From: Pseudonocardia endophytica
GTDB lineage: Bacteria; Actinomycetota; Actinomycetes; Mycobacteriales; Pseudonocardiaceae
Direction of reading: 5' to 3'
DNA length: 64,000 bases
Assembly: GCF_004339565.1 (NCBI RefSeq)
Contig: NZ_SMFZ01000002.1
Span: forward strand, 2,356,001 to 2,420,000
This document shows, piece by piece, positions 17,219 through 25,383 of the stretch. The stretch's first letter is position 1. The number at the start of each line of letters is the position of its first letter. A program made the translations under genes and the position numbers. The notes beneath the pieces are model-generated. The model searched no databases and had not been told where the DNA came from. It saw only the letters and a list, made by a program, of their open reading frames with translations.

Positions 17219-18336
17219 TTCGGAAGGCCGAGCACCCGCTCGGCGATGATGTTGCGCTGGATCTCCGAGGAGCCGGAGTAGATCGACGACGCCCGGGTCT
17301 CCAGGTACTGGTGGCGCCAGTGCGCCAGATGCTCTGCCGGAGCCACCCGCAGTCCTAGCTGGGTCATCTCCTGCCAGAGCTCGCTCCAGGTCACCTTCAG
17401 CACCGACGAGGCGCGGACGAACGCGACCGGGTCGTCCTCCAGTTCGACGGACTTGGCCACCTGCCAGCGCACCAGCTCCAGCCGGACATCGAGGTCCGCG
17501 GCGGCCCGCTCGTACTCGGTGCCGGCGCAGTGCGCGATCAGCAGGTCCATGTCACCGCGCATCTCGACGTAGCGGGTGATGCCTTCGACGATGCCGCGCT
17601 CGTTCTGCAGCACGGTCATGGCGACCTTCCAGCCCTGGCCGTCATCGCCGAGCCGGTCCTCGTCGGCGACCCAGACGTCCTCGAAGAAGACCTCGGCGAA
17701 GTGCGTCGCACCCGAGATCTGCTTGATCGGCCGGACGACGACGCCGGGCTGACGCATGTCCAGCAGCAGCATGGACAGGTTCCGGTAGCGAGGCGCGTCC
17801 GGGCTGGACCGCGCAAGCAACAAGCTCCGGTCGGCGACGTCGGCGAAACTCGTCCACACCTTCTGACCGGTCACCCGGTACCCGTTGCCGTCCCGGCGCG
17901 CGACCGTCGAGACCCCGGCCAGATCGGAGCCCGCACCCGGCTCGGAGAAACCCTGACACCACACCTGCTCCCCGGACAGGATGCCGGGCAGGAACCGACC
18001 TCGCTGCTCCTCGGTGCCGTGCACGATCAGGGTCGGTGCCGTGAGGATCTTTCCGATCCGGCCGAAGCCTTCGGGCGCGTGCGCGCGGGCCGCGAGCTCG
18101 TGGAAGGCCACCTCTTCGGCCAGTCCCAGCCCCTGGCCTCCGTGCTCTGCCGGCAGCGACAGGCCCGCGAACCCACCGGCGAACAGCTGACGATCCCACT
18201 CGCGCTTCACCTCGGTGGTGTCCTGTTCGGACAACGCGCCCCGCTCGGCCTTCCATCGCTCCGGGACCGACGCGCGCAGCCACTGCTCGGCATCGGCCCG
18301 GAACTGAGCCAGGTCCGTCTGTCTGGACAGCGTCAT
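17215..18336 (-). CDS. Acyl-CoA dehydrogenase, long subunit
   Basis: A 373-residue acyl-CoA dehydrogenase with GFSEPGAGSDLAG, VWTSFADVADRSLLLAR, and the C-terminal SSIYSGSSEIQRNIIAERVLGLPK. The ATG at 18336 follows GAGGTGG; the frame is open far upstream but without family sequence. It is coupled to the short dehydrogenase and is divergent from the enoyl-CoA hydratase-like gene, with a perfect shared operator between them. Confidence 0.9.
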   Translation of the reverse strand: MTLSRQTDLAQFRADAEQWLRASVPERWKAERGALSEQDTTEVKREWDRQLFAGGFAGLSLPAEHGGQGLGLAEEVAFHELAARAHAPEGFGRIGKILTAPTLIVHGTEEQRGRFLPGILSGEQVWCQGFSEPGAGSDLAGVSTVARRDGNGYRVTGQKVWTSFADVADRSLLLARSSPDAPRYRNLSMLLLDMRQPGVVVRPIKQISGATHFAEVFFEDVWVADEDRLGDDGQGWKVAMTVLQNERGIVEGITRYVEMRGDMDLLIAHCAGTEYERAAADLDVRLELVRWQVAKSVELEDDPVAFVRASSVLKVTWSELWQEMTQLGLRVAPAEHLAHWRHQYLETRASSIYSGSSEIQRNIIAERVLGLPK

Positions 18337-18460
18337 CGCCACCTCGGCATCTCGTGTCGAACAACCGACAGGGAGATTACGAATCAACCGAGAGTCAGTC
18401 AACGATGCCATGCTCACAGCCTGCTGAAATGATGTGAAACTGAGGCCTGGACCACGATCC

Positions 18461-18476
18461 AACCAGACGGTAGGTT
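18461..18476. promoter_or_regulatory. Putative TetR operator, site 4 (AACCAGACGGTAGGTT)
   Basis: Perfect match to AACCnnnCGGnnGGTT, between the divergent acyl-CoA dehydrogenase operon (start 18336) and the enoyl-CoA hydratase-like gene (start 18512). Its position 35 bases before the latter's GTG is suited to repression. Confidence 0.65.
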
Positions 18477-18511
18477 GTATCTCGTTCACGCTCGACGTCG
18501 AGGAGGAGCCG

Positions 18512-19336
18512 GTGCCGGAGACAGACCCGCAGGATCGAGCCGAGGTGCGCCTGGAGCGCGAGGGACCGATCGCGTGGCTGACGTTCGACCGGCCGGAACG
18601 ACTCAACGCCCTGTCGATGGCGATGCTCGACGAGCTGGCCGACCACCTGGCCGATCTGGAACGCTCCGACGCCCGCGTCGTGATCCTGCGCGGCGCCGGC
18701 AAGGCGTTCTCCGCCGGGTACGACGTCTCCAGCGACTCCGAAGAGGTCGGCGACGCGCACACCCGCAGCTCTGTCGCCGATCGCGACCGCCAGGCGACCT
18801 ACATCGACCGGTTCACCCGGATCTGGCGCCACCCCCAGCCGGTCATCGCCGCCGTGCACGGCTACTGCATGGCCGGTGCGACCCAGCTCGCGTTGTTCTG
18901 CGACATCACCGTCGTCGCCGAGGACACCCAGATCGCCGCCTCGCCCGCGGTTCCGTTGGGCGGCGGGTTCATCTCGCCACTGTGGTCGTTCCAGGTCGGC
19001 CCGCAGCGAGCCAAGGAGATGTCGTTCGTCGCCGGTCGACGCATCGACGGGCGGACCGCCGTCGAGTGGGGGTTCGCGAACTCGGCCGTCCCCGCCGCCG
19101 ACCTCGAGCAGCACGCCCGGGATCTGGCGCTGTCCATCGCGAAGACCCCCGCCTCGATCCTGCGCATGAAGAAGCTGGCCATCAACCGGGTGCAGGAGAT
19201 GAACGGCTTCCTGACCGTCGCCGGCATGGGTGCCGACACCGACGCGCTCATCCACACCACCCCGGACGTCGCCGAGATGCAGGAGCTCGTCAAGGAGATC
19301 GGCCTCAAGCAGGCCATCGCCCACTTCCGCGGATGA
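18512..19336 (+). CDS. Enoyl-CoA hydratase/isomerase-family protein
   Basis: A 274-residue crotonase-fold protein: IAWLTFDRPERLNALS, GAGKAFSAGYDV (oxyanion hole), AAVHGYCMAGATQLALFCDI, then AASPAVPLGGGF and TPASILRMKKLAINR. The GTG at 18512 follows AGGAGG by five bases. At the place where classical hydratases carry a catalytic Glu (PE.xLG), this protein reads PAVPLG, so hydration is doubtful; isomerase, hydrolase or ring-cleaving activity is possible. It is under a perfect copy of the locus operator. Confidence 0.85.
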   Translation: MPETDPQDRAEVRLEREGPIAWLTFDRPERLNALSMAMLDELADHLADLERSDARVVILRGAGKAFSAGYDVSSDSEEVGDAHTRSSVADRDRQATYIDRFTRIWRHPQPVIAAVHGYCMAGATQLALFCDITVVAEDTQIAASPAVPLGGGFISPLWSFQVGPQRAKEMSFVAGRRIDGRTAVEWGFANSAVPAADLEQHARDLALSIAKTPASILRMKKLAINRVQEMNGFLTVAGMGADTDALIHTTPDVAEMQELVKEIGLKQAIAHFRG

Positions 19337-19443
19337 CCCGCGGGCCGAGCCTCCCCTCGGTCCCGTCACCCACCGACAGGCACGGAGAACCACGCCATCG
19401 GCGCGACATCACCGACCCCTACCGAACGAAGGAGCTCCTGACG

Positions 19444-19524
19444 ATGGCCGGACGACTCGAGAACAACGTCGCCTTCGTCGCCGCCGCGACGCTGCCCGTC
19501 GACGCAGGCGCGCTACCGAAGTGA
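19444..19524 (+). pseudogene. Internally deleted mycofactocin-type SDR remnant
   Basis: A 26-codon ORF joins the typical first residues of these SDRs (MAGRLENNVAFV) directly to their typical last residues (TLPVDAGALPK). A full gene would have about 275 codons, so roughly 250 have been removed in frame. A good ribosome site (AAGGAGCTCCTGACG) precedes the ATG, and the stop overlaps the GTG of the next gene (GTGA), as expected if the original operon spacing survived. It cannot fold as a dehydrogenase. Confidence 0.8.
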
Positions 19525-19952
19525 GGGCACCGGCTGACCTGTACGGCCGGTACGCCCACCTCTACGACGACGGACACGCCGAGCAGTTCGCGGACCTGTT
19601 CACCGACGACGGCGTGTTCGCCGTCGCCGGGCGCGAGCCGGTCCGCGGCCGAGCCGCCATCGCTCGGGCGGCCCGCCGCGGGCGAGACGCGCTGCCCGGG
19701 GTGCGCCACCTGGTCTCCAGCGTCGCCGTGGAGACGGCAGCGGACGGGGCCACCGCGTCGGGCCGTGCCTACGTACAGGCCGTGCAGATCGGGGACACCT
19801 CGGTCCTGCTCGTCACCCTCGGGATCTACGACGACCGGTTCGTCCGCGACGGGGACGGGAGCTGGCGCATCGCCGAACACCGGTTCACGGCACTCACGTC
19901 GAGCGGCCTTCGTGGCGCGACGCTCGCCGAGGCCGCACCGAGCAGGTGGTGA
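19521..19952 (+). CDS. SnoaL-like (NTF2-fold) protein
   Basis: A 143-residue protein, DLYGRYAHLYDDGHAEQFADLFTDDGVF ... DRFVRDGDGSWRIAEHRFTALT, a complete NTF2-fold chain. GTG at 19521 overlaps the stop of the SDR remnant. The C-terminal ~15 residues (RGATLAEAAPSRW) lie at the junction with a second, headless NTF2-like reading frame and may be altered by a deletion. Function unknown. Confidence 0.75.
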   Translation: MRAPADLYGRYAHLYDDGHAEQFADLFTDDGVFAVAGREPVRGRAAIARAARRGRDALPGVRHLVSSVAVETAADGATASGRAYVQAVQIGDTSVLLVTLGIYDDRFVRDGDGSWRIAEHRFTALTSSGLRGATLAEAAPSRW

Positions 19953-20221
19953 CCTACAAGAACGGCGATCCCCGCACCAGGCACCTGATCACCAACCAGC
20001 TCATCGAGCTCGACGGCGACACCGCCCGCTCGCGCTGCTACTTCACGGTGCTCCAGCGGGCGACGGGCCACGACTACCAGATCGTGGTCGGCGGTCGGTA
20101 CCACGACCGATTCGCCAAAGTGGACGGTTCATGGCGGTTCACCGAGAAGGTCATCCAGGTCGACCACCTCAACCGCATCGAGCTGCACTTCGCCATCGCC
20201 GAGACCCGGAGCACGTCCTGA
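19946..20221 (+). pseudogene. C-terminal fragment of an NTF2/SnoaL-like protein
   Basis: The 91-codon frame holds only the second half of a ring-hydroxylating-dioxygenase-beta/SnoaL-like domain (TRHLITNQLIELDGDTARSRCYFTVLQ ... GGRYHDRFAKVDGSWRFTEKVIQVD). The N-terminal helices are missing. It overlaps the end of the previous gene by seven bases. Translation from GTG 19946 is possible by coupling. I read it as the remains of a second NTF2-like gene. Confidence 0.6.
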
Positions 20222-20283
20222 CCCTGCGCCTGGACGACCTCCCGGACGGGGCGGTCGGACCAGACGGGCGGGGGAGCGCGTCC

Positions 20284-20874
20284 TCAGGGTGCGGGTGATG
20301 CCGAGAGGACCATCTCGTCGACGAGAGCGGCGGCGTTGGTGATCGGCGACGCGTCCCGGACCGCCTTGCTCCCGACCAGCGCGCCGTCGTAGATCAACTG
20401 AATCCTGGCGGCGAGTGCCCGCGGGTCGGGTACTCCGATCTGTTCGAGGGCGGCGACGAGCTCGTCGACGAGCCACTGCCGGTGGTCGAGCACGACCCGA
20501 CGAACCGGATGGTCGTCATCGGGAAACTCGGTCAGGGCGTTGACGTAGAGACAGCCCCGATAGTTCCGGCGCTCGGCCGAGGTGGCCGCCGACGTGAACA
20601 CGGCACGGATCCGGCCGAGAGGGCGCCCGCCGAGCTCGCGGACGGCGTGCGCGTACGCGGCCCGGTCGCGTCGGTCGGTGCGTTCCAGGTACGCGACGAC
20701 GAGTGCGTCCTTGGAGCCGAAGTGCTGGTAGAGGCTGGCGCGGGCGACGTCGGCCTCGCTGATCAGCCGGTCGATGCCGACCGCCCGGATCCCCTCGCTG
20801 TCGAACAACTCGGCCGCGGAGTCGAGCAGACGGTCGGCCGGGGGAGCGCCGTCCTGTTTCCCGCGGGTGGGCAT
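20284..20874 (-). CDS. TetR-family regulator
   Basis: A 196-residue TetR protein with RLLDSAAELFDSEGIRAVGIDRLISEADVARASLYQHFGSKDALVVAYLERTDR, the AcrR-like N-terminal domain, followed by a C-terminal domain of the TetR_C group. It is divergent from the sulfur-linked operon beginning at 20931. A quasi-palindrome lies just upstream, suited to autoregulation. It could control the ABC-transporter operon or only itself. Confidence 0.88.
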   Translation of the reverse strand: MPTRGKQDGAPPADRLLDSAAELFDSEGIRAVGIDRLISEADVARASLYQHFGSKDALVVAYLERTDRRDRAAYAHAVRELGGRPLGRIRAVFTSAATSAERRNYRGCLYVNALTEFPDDDHPVRRVVLDHRQWLVDELVAALEQIGVPDPRALAARIQLIYDGALVGSKAVRDASPITNAAALVDEMVLSASPAP

Positions 20875-20897
20875 GACGATCAGCCTAGACCATTGAC

Positions 20898-20911
20898 AGA
20901 CCGACCGATCT
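20898..20911. promoter_or_regulatory. Candidate operator of the TetR gene at 20874
   Basis: The quasi-palindrome AGACCGACCGATCT (10 of 14 positions symmetric) is 24 bases upstream of the TetR start and 20 bases upstream of the leader ORF at 20931. It differs from the AACC-N8-GGTT sites further left. Confidence 0.4.
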
Positions 20912-20930
20912 ATCTATTACCGTTGGGGCC

Positions 20931-21023
20931 GTGAGCCCCGTCCGTCTCGTGCAGCGTCGCCATGTCGACCTGCTGCGGGTCGCCGCCGCGGCATGTCCGG
21001 GCTCACCTCTCCGGGCGCGCTGA
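20931..21023 (+). CDS. Cysteine-type leader peptide ORF (a)
   Basis: A 30-codon ORF containing RRHVDLLR followed six residues later by Cys-Pro. This is the pattern of the actinobacterial 'putative leader peptide' family found before sulfur-acquisition genes (RxHVDLCR...C). GTG 20931 lies about 10 bases after a TATTAC that could be a -10 box, so translation may be leaderless. The expected first Cys of DLCR is Leu here. It sits 80 bases before an operon with a sulfonate-type ABC transporter; ribosome stalling at the Cys codon could control it. Confidence 0.7.
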   Translation: MSPVRLVQRRHVDLLRVAAAACPGSPLRAR

Positions 21024-21103
21024 GACCGCCGACGCCCGACTTCCTCCCGTCGCCGCGCCCTGTCGTGCGTGGCCGGGTCCTCTCATGCGCTGGAGGTCGT
21101 CCC

Positions 21104-21625
21104 ATGTCGCTGTTCCTGTACGAGTTCGTCCCGTCCCGTGGCGACGTCGACGGCGTGACCGCGCTGCTCGCGGACATCGACAAGGCCGCCGCGAACGCCT
21201 CCGGCGAACTGATCGAGTCCCAGGTCACGGGCAGCTACTCGACCGTCTATGCGGTCGTCGAGGCGGACGCTCCGGACGGAGCACTCGCGCAGGTGCCGTC
21301 CGCGGCGAGCGTGACCGGTCCGGACGAGGTGCGGCTGGTCGGGGCCGACCTGGCCGAGCTGAAGGCGGCCCGGCCCACCGCGGGCTGGCTCGTCGAGTGG
21401 GACCTGCCGGACGGGCTGGACATGGACACCTACCTGGCGCGCAAGAAGTCCAAGGCTCCGCGCTACGCCGACGTGCCGGAGGTGAGCTTCCTGCGCACCT
21501 ACGTCCGTGAGGACATGGCCAAGTGTCTGTGCTTCTACGACGCCGACGACGAGGACACCGTGCGTCGCGGACGCGCGGCCGTCGACACCCCGATCGACCG
21601 CCTGTACGCGCTGGAGCAGCGATGA
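21104..21625 (+). CDS. DUF4242-type nickel-binding-like protein
   Basis: A 173-residue protein with two ferredoxin-like halves. The second half (VEWDLPDGLDMDTYLARKKSK ... VSFLRTYVREDMAKCLCFYDADDEDTVRRG) matches the DUF4242/SCO4226 family, known as small nickel-binding proteins of unclear role. The start ATG follows GGAGG. It is the first full gene of the leader-controlled operon and overlaps the next gene by four bases. Its job in sulfur acquisition is unknown. Confidence 0.72.
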   Translation: MSLFLYEFVPSRGDVDGVTALLADIDKAAANASGELIESQVTGSYSTVYAVVEADAPDGALAQVPSAASVTGPDEVRLVGADLAELKAARPTAGWLVEWDLPDGLDMDTYLARKKSKAPRYADVPEVSFLRTYVREDMAKCLCFYDADDEDTVRRGRAAVDTPIDRLYALEQR

Positions 21626-22653
21626 CCGCGGCCTTGTCCACGTTGGACGGCATCGCGGACCGGTTCCGGGACGACGCCGCCACGGTCGACGGTCCGGGCG
21701 GGGACGTCCGGCCGGGCCTGCGCCGCCTCGGCGAGGCGGACCTGCTCGCACCGGAGGGCAGCGGCCTGCCGCACGCGGTTGCGCTCGTCGAACGGGTCGC
21801 CGGCGAGTGCATGAGCTCGGCGTTCTCGTTGTGGGCGCACCGGATGGTGATCGAGTACCTGACCAGGGGAGGATCGGGCGAGAGCCGGCTCGGGGCCGAC
21901 CTGCGTGCCGGGCGCGAGATCGGCTCGACGGCCATGGCTCCGGCGCTGCGCGATCTCGCCGGACTCGAGCCCGTCCCGGTCGTCGCCACGCGAACCGCGT
22001 CCGGGCTGCGGCTCGACGGGCCGATCCGGTGGGCCTCGAACCTGTTCGACGGTGCCGTCGTCGTTCTGCCGGTGCGCCTCGGGTCCGAGGGGGACGGCCG
22101 CGCGGTGGTGCGGATCCGGACGGGCGACCCCGGCGTGACCGTCGACCCGGGCCCGACGCTGATGGCGCTCAACGGCACCGCGTCGTCCTCGATGCGCCTC
22201 GACGGCGTCGAGGTCGGTGCCGACGCGATCCTGTCCGATGACCTGAGCGCCTTCGTCGGCGGTGTCCGGCCCGCGTTCCTGCTGGTGCAGAGCGCGTTCT
22301 GCTCGGGGCTCGCACGGCGGTCCGCGGCCGAGGCGGAGCGGCGCGCCACCGGCGCCAACGTCGAGCTGGCCCCGGACGCGGCCGCGGTGTCCGGGAGGGC
22401 CGCGGACGTGCACCGGAGGCTGCACGCGGCAGCCGCCGACCCGTCGTCGCACACGCCGGCCGATCTGCTCCGGATCCGCCTCGACGCGGCGGGCGTCGCG
22501 ACCGACGCGACCCGGCTGGAGTCCACGGTCCGCGGTGGTGCCGGCTACGTGGCGGGCAGCGATGTCGCCCGGCGGCTGCGCGAGGGCGCGTTCCTGCCGA
22601 TCCAGTCTCCGACGGAAGGACACCTGCGGTGGGAACTGTCGCGCTCCGCCTGA
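21622..22653 (+). CDS. Acyl-CoA-dehydrogenase-fold protein (SfnB/DszC-like)
   Basis: A 343-residue protein with the acyl-CoA dehydrogenase fold but little of the classic C-terminal signature. AFSLWAHRMVIEYL and LDGPIRWASNLFDGAVVVLPVRL match the monooxygenase-like branch often found in sulfur-scavenging operons (DszC, SfnB). Such proteins use reduced flavin from a partner. It overlaps the ABC ATPase gene by 25 bases, so it is tightly linked to uptake. Confidence 0.7.
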   Translation: MTAALSTLDGIADRFRDDAATVDGPGGDVRPGLRRLGEADLLAPEGSGLPHAVALVERVAGECMSSAFSLWAHRMVIEYLTRGGSGESRLGADLRAGREIGSTAMAPALRDLAGLEPVPVVATRTASGLRLDGPIRWASNLFDGAVVVLPVRLGSEGDGRAVVRIRTGDPGVTVDPGPTLMALNGTASSSMRLDGVEVGADAILSDDLSAFVGGVRPAFLLVQSAFCSGLARRSAAEAERRATGANVELAPDAAAVSGRAADVHRRLHAAAADPSSHTPADLLRIRLDAAGVATDATRLESTVRGGAGYVAGSDVARRLREGAFLPIQSPTEGHLRWELSRSA

Positions 22654-23372
22654 CCGACGCGGCCAAGCACTACGGCGACCGGACCGTCCTGGACGCCCTC
22701 GATCTCGACGTCGCCCGCGGCGGCCGACTGGTCGTGCTCGGCCCGAGCGGCAGCGGCAAGTCGACGTTGCTGCGCCTGCTCGCCGGGCTCGAGACGCTCG
22801 ACGGCGGCGAGCTGACCCGCCCGGACGGGCAGGGCGCCGTCACCGCGACCGTGTTCCAGCAGCCGTTGCTGCTGCCGTGGCTCGACGTCGCCGGCAACGT
22901 CGCGCTCGGTGGCCGGTACCGGGCCAACCGCGGCCGCTACGACGACGCTCGCGCGCGCGACCTGCTCGATGTGTTCGGCATCGCGGAGCTGACCGCGTCC
23001 CGGCCCGACCAGCTGTCCGGCGGGCAGGCCCAGCGCGTCGCGATCGCCCGCGCGATGGCGATCGGACCGGACATCCTGCTGCTCGACGAGCCGTTCGGCG
23101 CACTCGACCCGGCCACCCGCACGCACCTGCAGGAGTGGTTGCGCGACACCGTCGTCCGGCTCGGCGTCACGCTCGTGCTCGTCACCCACGACGTCGACGA
23201 GGCGCTCTACCTCGGCACGACGATCACGGCGCTGGACGGGGCGGGCGCGACCGCCGGAACCTGGTCTCCCGATCCGGTTCCGGACCACGACGACCTGGCG
23301 TCGCACCCGCTGCGACCGGAGCTGCTCGCCAGCTACCGGTCCCAGGTGGACACACTTCCCGCGGCCGGCTGA
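22629..23372 (+). CDS. ABC transporter ATPase, sulfonate/nitrate type
   Basis: A 247-residue ATPase: Walker A GPSGSGKST, Q-loop FQQPLLLPW, signature LSGGQAQRVAIARA, Walker B ILLLDEPFGALD, switch His in VTHDVDEA. Sequence and neighbours place it with the SsuB/TauB/NrtD group. It powers the permease at 24556 with the binding protein at 23372. GTG start lies inside the end of the preceding gene. Confidence 0.92.
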   Translation: MGTVALRLTDAAKHYGDRTVLDALDLDVARGGRLVVLGPSGSGKSTLLRLLAGLETLDGGELTRPDGQGAVTATVFQQPLLLPWLDVAGNVALGGRYRANRGRYDDARARDLLDVFGIAELTASRPDQLSGGQAQRVAIARAMAIGPDILLLDEPFGALDPATRTHLQEWLRDTVVRLGVTLVLVTHDVDEALYLGTTITALDGAGATAGTWSPDPVPDHDDLASHPLRPELLASYRSQVDTLPAAG

Positions 23373-24559
23373 TGGCCGCGATCAGCCGACGCACGCTGCT
23401 CGGCGGTGCCGTCGCGCTCGGCGCCGCCGGTGGACTGGCGGGTCTGGCCGACCTCGTCACCGGCGACCGCCCGACCGCGCGGTCCGGTCCGTCCGCGGCG
23501 GGCGGCGGCGTGCTGCGGATCGGGTACCTCCCGATCACCGACGCCTCGCCGTTGCTCGTGGCCCACGCGCAGGGCCGGTTCGACCGGGCCGGGGTGCGGG
23601 CGGTCCGGCCCGTGCTGTTCCGAGGATGGGAGTCGCTCGCGCAGGCGTTCGTGGCGGGCGAGCTCGACGTCGTACACCTGCTGATGCCGTTCGCCGTGCA
23701 GCTGCGCTACGCGCTCGGTGCGCAGGTCCGGGTGCTGGCCTGGAACCACACCAACGGCTCGGCGCTCACCGTCGGCCCACGGGTGCGCGACCTGAGCGAC
23801 CTGGCCGGGACGACGGTCGCGATCCCGTTCTGGTGGTCGATCCACAACGTGATGCTGCAGCGCATGCTGCGCGAGGCCGGCCTGCGGGCCGTCGTCCGCG
23901 ACGCACCGTCCGCAGTGGACCGGACGGTGCGCCTGGTCGTGCTGAGCCCCGCCGACATGCTGCCCGCGCTGCACACCGGCACGATCTCCGGCTACATCGT
24001 CGCCGACCCGTTCAACGCCGCAGCCGAGATCCGCAAGGTCGGGCGGATCGCGCGCTTCGTCGGCGACGCGTGGCGCCAGCACGCGTGCTGCGTGGTCGTC
24101 GCACGCCAGGACCTGATCGACTCGGCACCGGAGGTCGTGCAGGGCGTGACCGACGCGCTGACCGGGGCGCAGCAGTGGGTCGACGGCCACCGGCCGGAGA
24201 CGGCCGGTCTGCTGTCCGGTGGGAAGTACCTGCCCCAGCCGCAGCCGGCGATCACGAGGGCGCTGACCTACGACCCGTCCCACTACGCCGCCACGCTGCA
24301 GAACCCGGACTGGGGTGGCCAGCGGATCGGGTTCGCCCCGTTCCCGTTCCCGACCTACACCGCGGCGCTGGTGGACGCCATGCGCGACACCGTCGTCGAC
24401 GGCGACACGACGTTCCTGCAGGGACTCGACGGCGCACACGTCCACGCGGACCTGGTCGACGACCGGTTCGTGCGCAGCAGCATCACCGCCCTCGGCGGGC
24501 CCGGTGCGTTCGGGCTGCCCGCCGACCTGACCCGCACCGAGGAGCTGGCCCGCACATGA
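23372..24559 (+). CDS. ABC substrate-binding protein, NrtA/SsuA-like, Tat-type signal
   Basis: A 395-residue binding protein. The N-terminus, ISRRTLLGGAVALGAAGGLAGLADL, is a twin-arginine-type signal without a lipobox cysteine. The mature part has LRIGYLPITDASPLLVAHAQGRFD and WESLAQAFVAGELDVVHLL, typical of nitrate/sulfonate/taurine-binding proteins. The ATG overlaps the ATPase stop. A free folded protein exported by Tat is less common than a lipoprotein for this role. Confidence 0.88.
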   Translation: MAAISRRTLLGGAVALGAAGGLAGLADLVTGDRPTARSGPSAAGGGVLRIGYLPITDASPLLVAHAQGRFDRAGVRAVRPVLFRGWESLAQAFVAGELDVVHLLMPFAVQLRYALGAQVRVLAWNHTNGSALTVGPRVRDLSDLAGTTVAIPFWWSIHNVMLQRMLREAGLRAVVRDAPSAVDRTVRLVVLSPADMLPALHTGTISGYIVADPFNAAAEIRKVGRIARFVGDAWRQHACCVVVARQDLIDSAPEVVQGVTDALTGAQQWVDGHRPETAGLLSGGKYLPQPQPAITRALTYDPSHYAATLQNPDWGGQRIGFAPFPFPTYTAALVDAMRDTVVDGDTTFLQGLDGAHVHADLVDDRFVRSSITALGGPGAFGLPADLTRTEELART

Positions 24560-25338
24560 CCACGGTGACCCGTCCCGCACGCCCTGTCGATCGACCCGTC
24601 CCGCGGTCGCGGCCCCTGCTCGTCCCGGCCGCCGGCGTGGCGGTGGCCGTCGCGCTGTGGTGGTTCGCGACGACGGTGCTCGTGTCGCCGCCGTCGCTGC
24701 TCGCGGCGTTCGCGCCGCAGAACGCGCTGCCCGCCGTCGTCGACCTGGCGGCGAGCGGGGTGCTGCTCGACGACGTCGCGACCAGCCTGTGGCGCCTGCT
24801 CGTCGGGCTGCTCGTCGCATCGGTGCTCGGTGTCGGTATCGGCCTCGCGGTCGGCTCGTTCGGGCGGCTCGACGACGCCACCCGTCCGGTGTTCCAGTTC
24901 CTGCGGATGATCTCGCCGTTGTCCTGGGCGCCGGTGGCCATCGGCGTGTTCGGCATCGGGCACCGGCCGGTGTTCTTCCTGGTCGCGGCCGCCGCGGTCT
25001 GGCCGGTCGTGATGAACACGGTGGCCGGTGTCCGGTCCGTCGACCCCGGTCACGTGCTGGCCGCGCGCTCGCTCGGCGCGACGCCGTTCGAGACGCTGAC
25101 CAGCGTCGTGCTGCCGACGATCCGTCCGCACGTGCTCACCGGGCTGCGGCTGGCGCTCGGCATCGGGTGGGTGGTGCTCGTGCCTGCGGAGATGCTCGGC
25201 GTGACGTCCGGACTGGGCTACGAGATCCTCAACTCCCGCGACCAGCTCGCCTACGACAAGGTCATGGCCGTGATCCTGGTGATCGGGCTGCTCGGGTACC
25301 TGCTCGACACCGCGGCGCGCCGGGTGCTGCGCGGGTGA
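24556..25338 (+). CDS. ABC transporter permease, sulfonate/taurine type
   Basis: A 260-residue inner-membrane protein with about six hydrophobic segments and the EAA-loop region LAARSLGATPFETLTSVVLPTIRPHVLTGLRLALGI. It belongs to the SsuC/TauC group. It is the last gene of the operon, overlapping the binding protein gene by four bases and followed directly by a strong hairpin. Confidence 0.93.
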   Translation: MTTVTRPARPVDRPVPRSRPLLVPAAGVAVAVALWWFATTVLVSPPSLLAAFAPQNALPAVVDLAASGVLLDDVATSLWRLLVGLLVASVLGVGIGLAVGSFGRLDDATRPVFQFLRMISPLSWAPVAIGVFGIGHRPVFFLVAAAAVWPVVMNTVAGVRSVDPGHVLAARSLGATPFETLTSVVLPTIRPHVLTGLRLALGIGWVVLVPAEMLGVTSGLGYEILNSRDQLAYDKVMAVILVIGLLGYLLDTAARRVLRG

Positions 25339-25380
25339 GCGGGTCGCGCGGCCGGGGGAGTGCCCGGCCGCGCGACCCGC
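25339..25380. terminator. Bidirectional terminator hairpin
   Basis: A perfect 18-bp GC stem (25339-25356 with 25363-25380) and a 6-base loop directly after the permease stop, between two convergent ABC operons. Confidence 0.85.
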
Positions 25381-25383
25381 GGC

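Noticed and set aside
1563..18336. Sterol (KstR/KstR2) regulon
   Set aside because: The repeated operator does not look like the KstR or KstR2 sites I know, and no steroid ring-degrading genes are present.
19444..19524. Short ORF as another leader peptide
   Set aside because: It has no HVDLCR core and no Cys; both halves match SDR ends instead.
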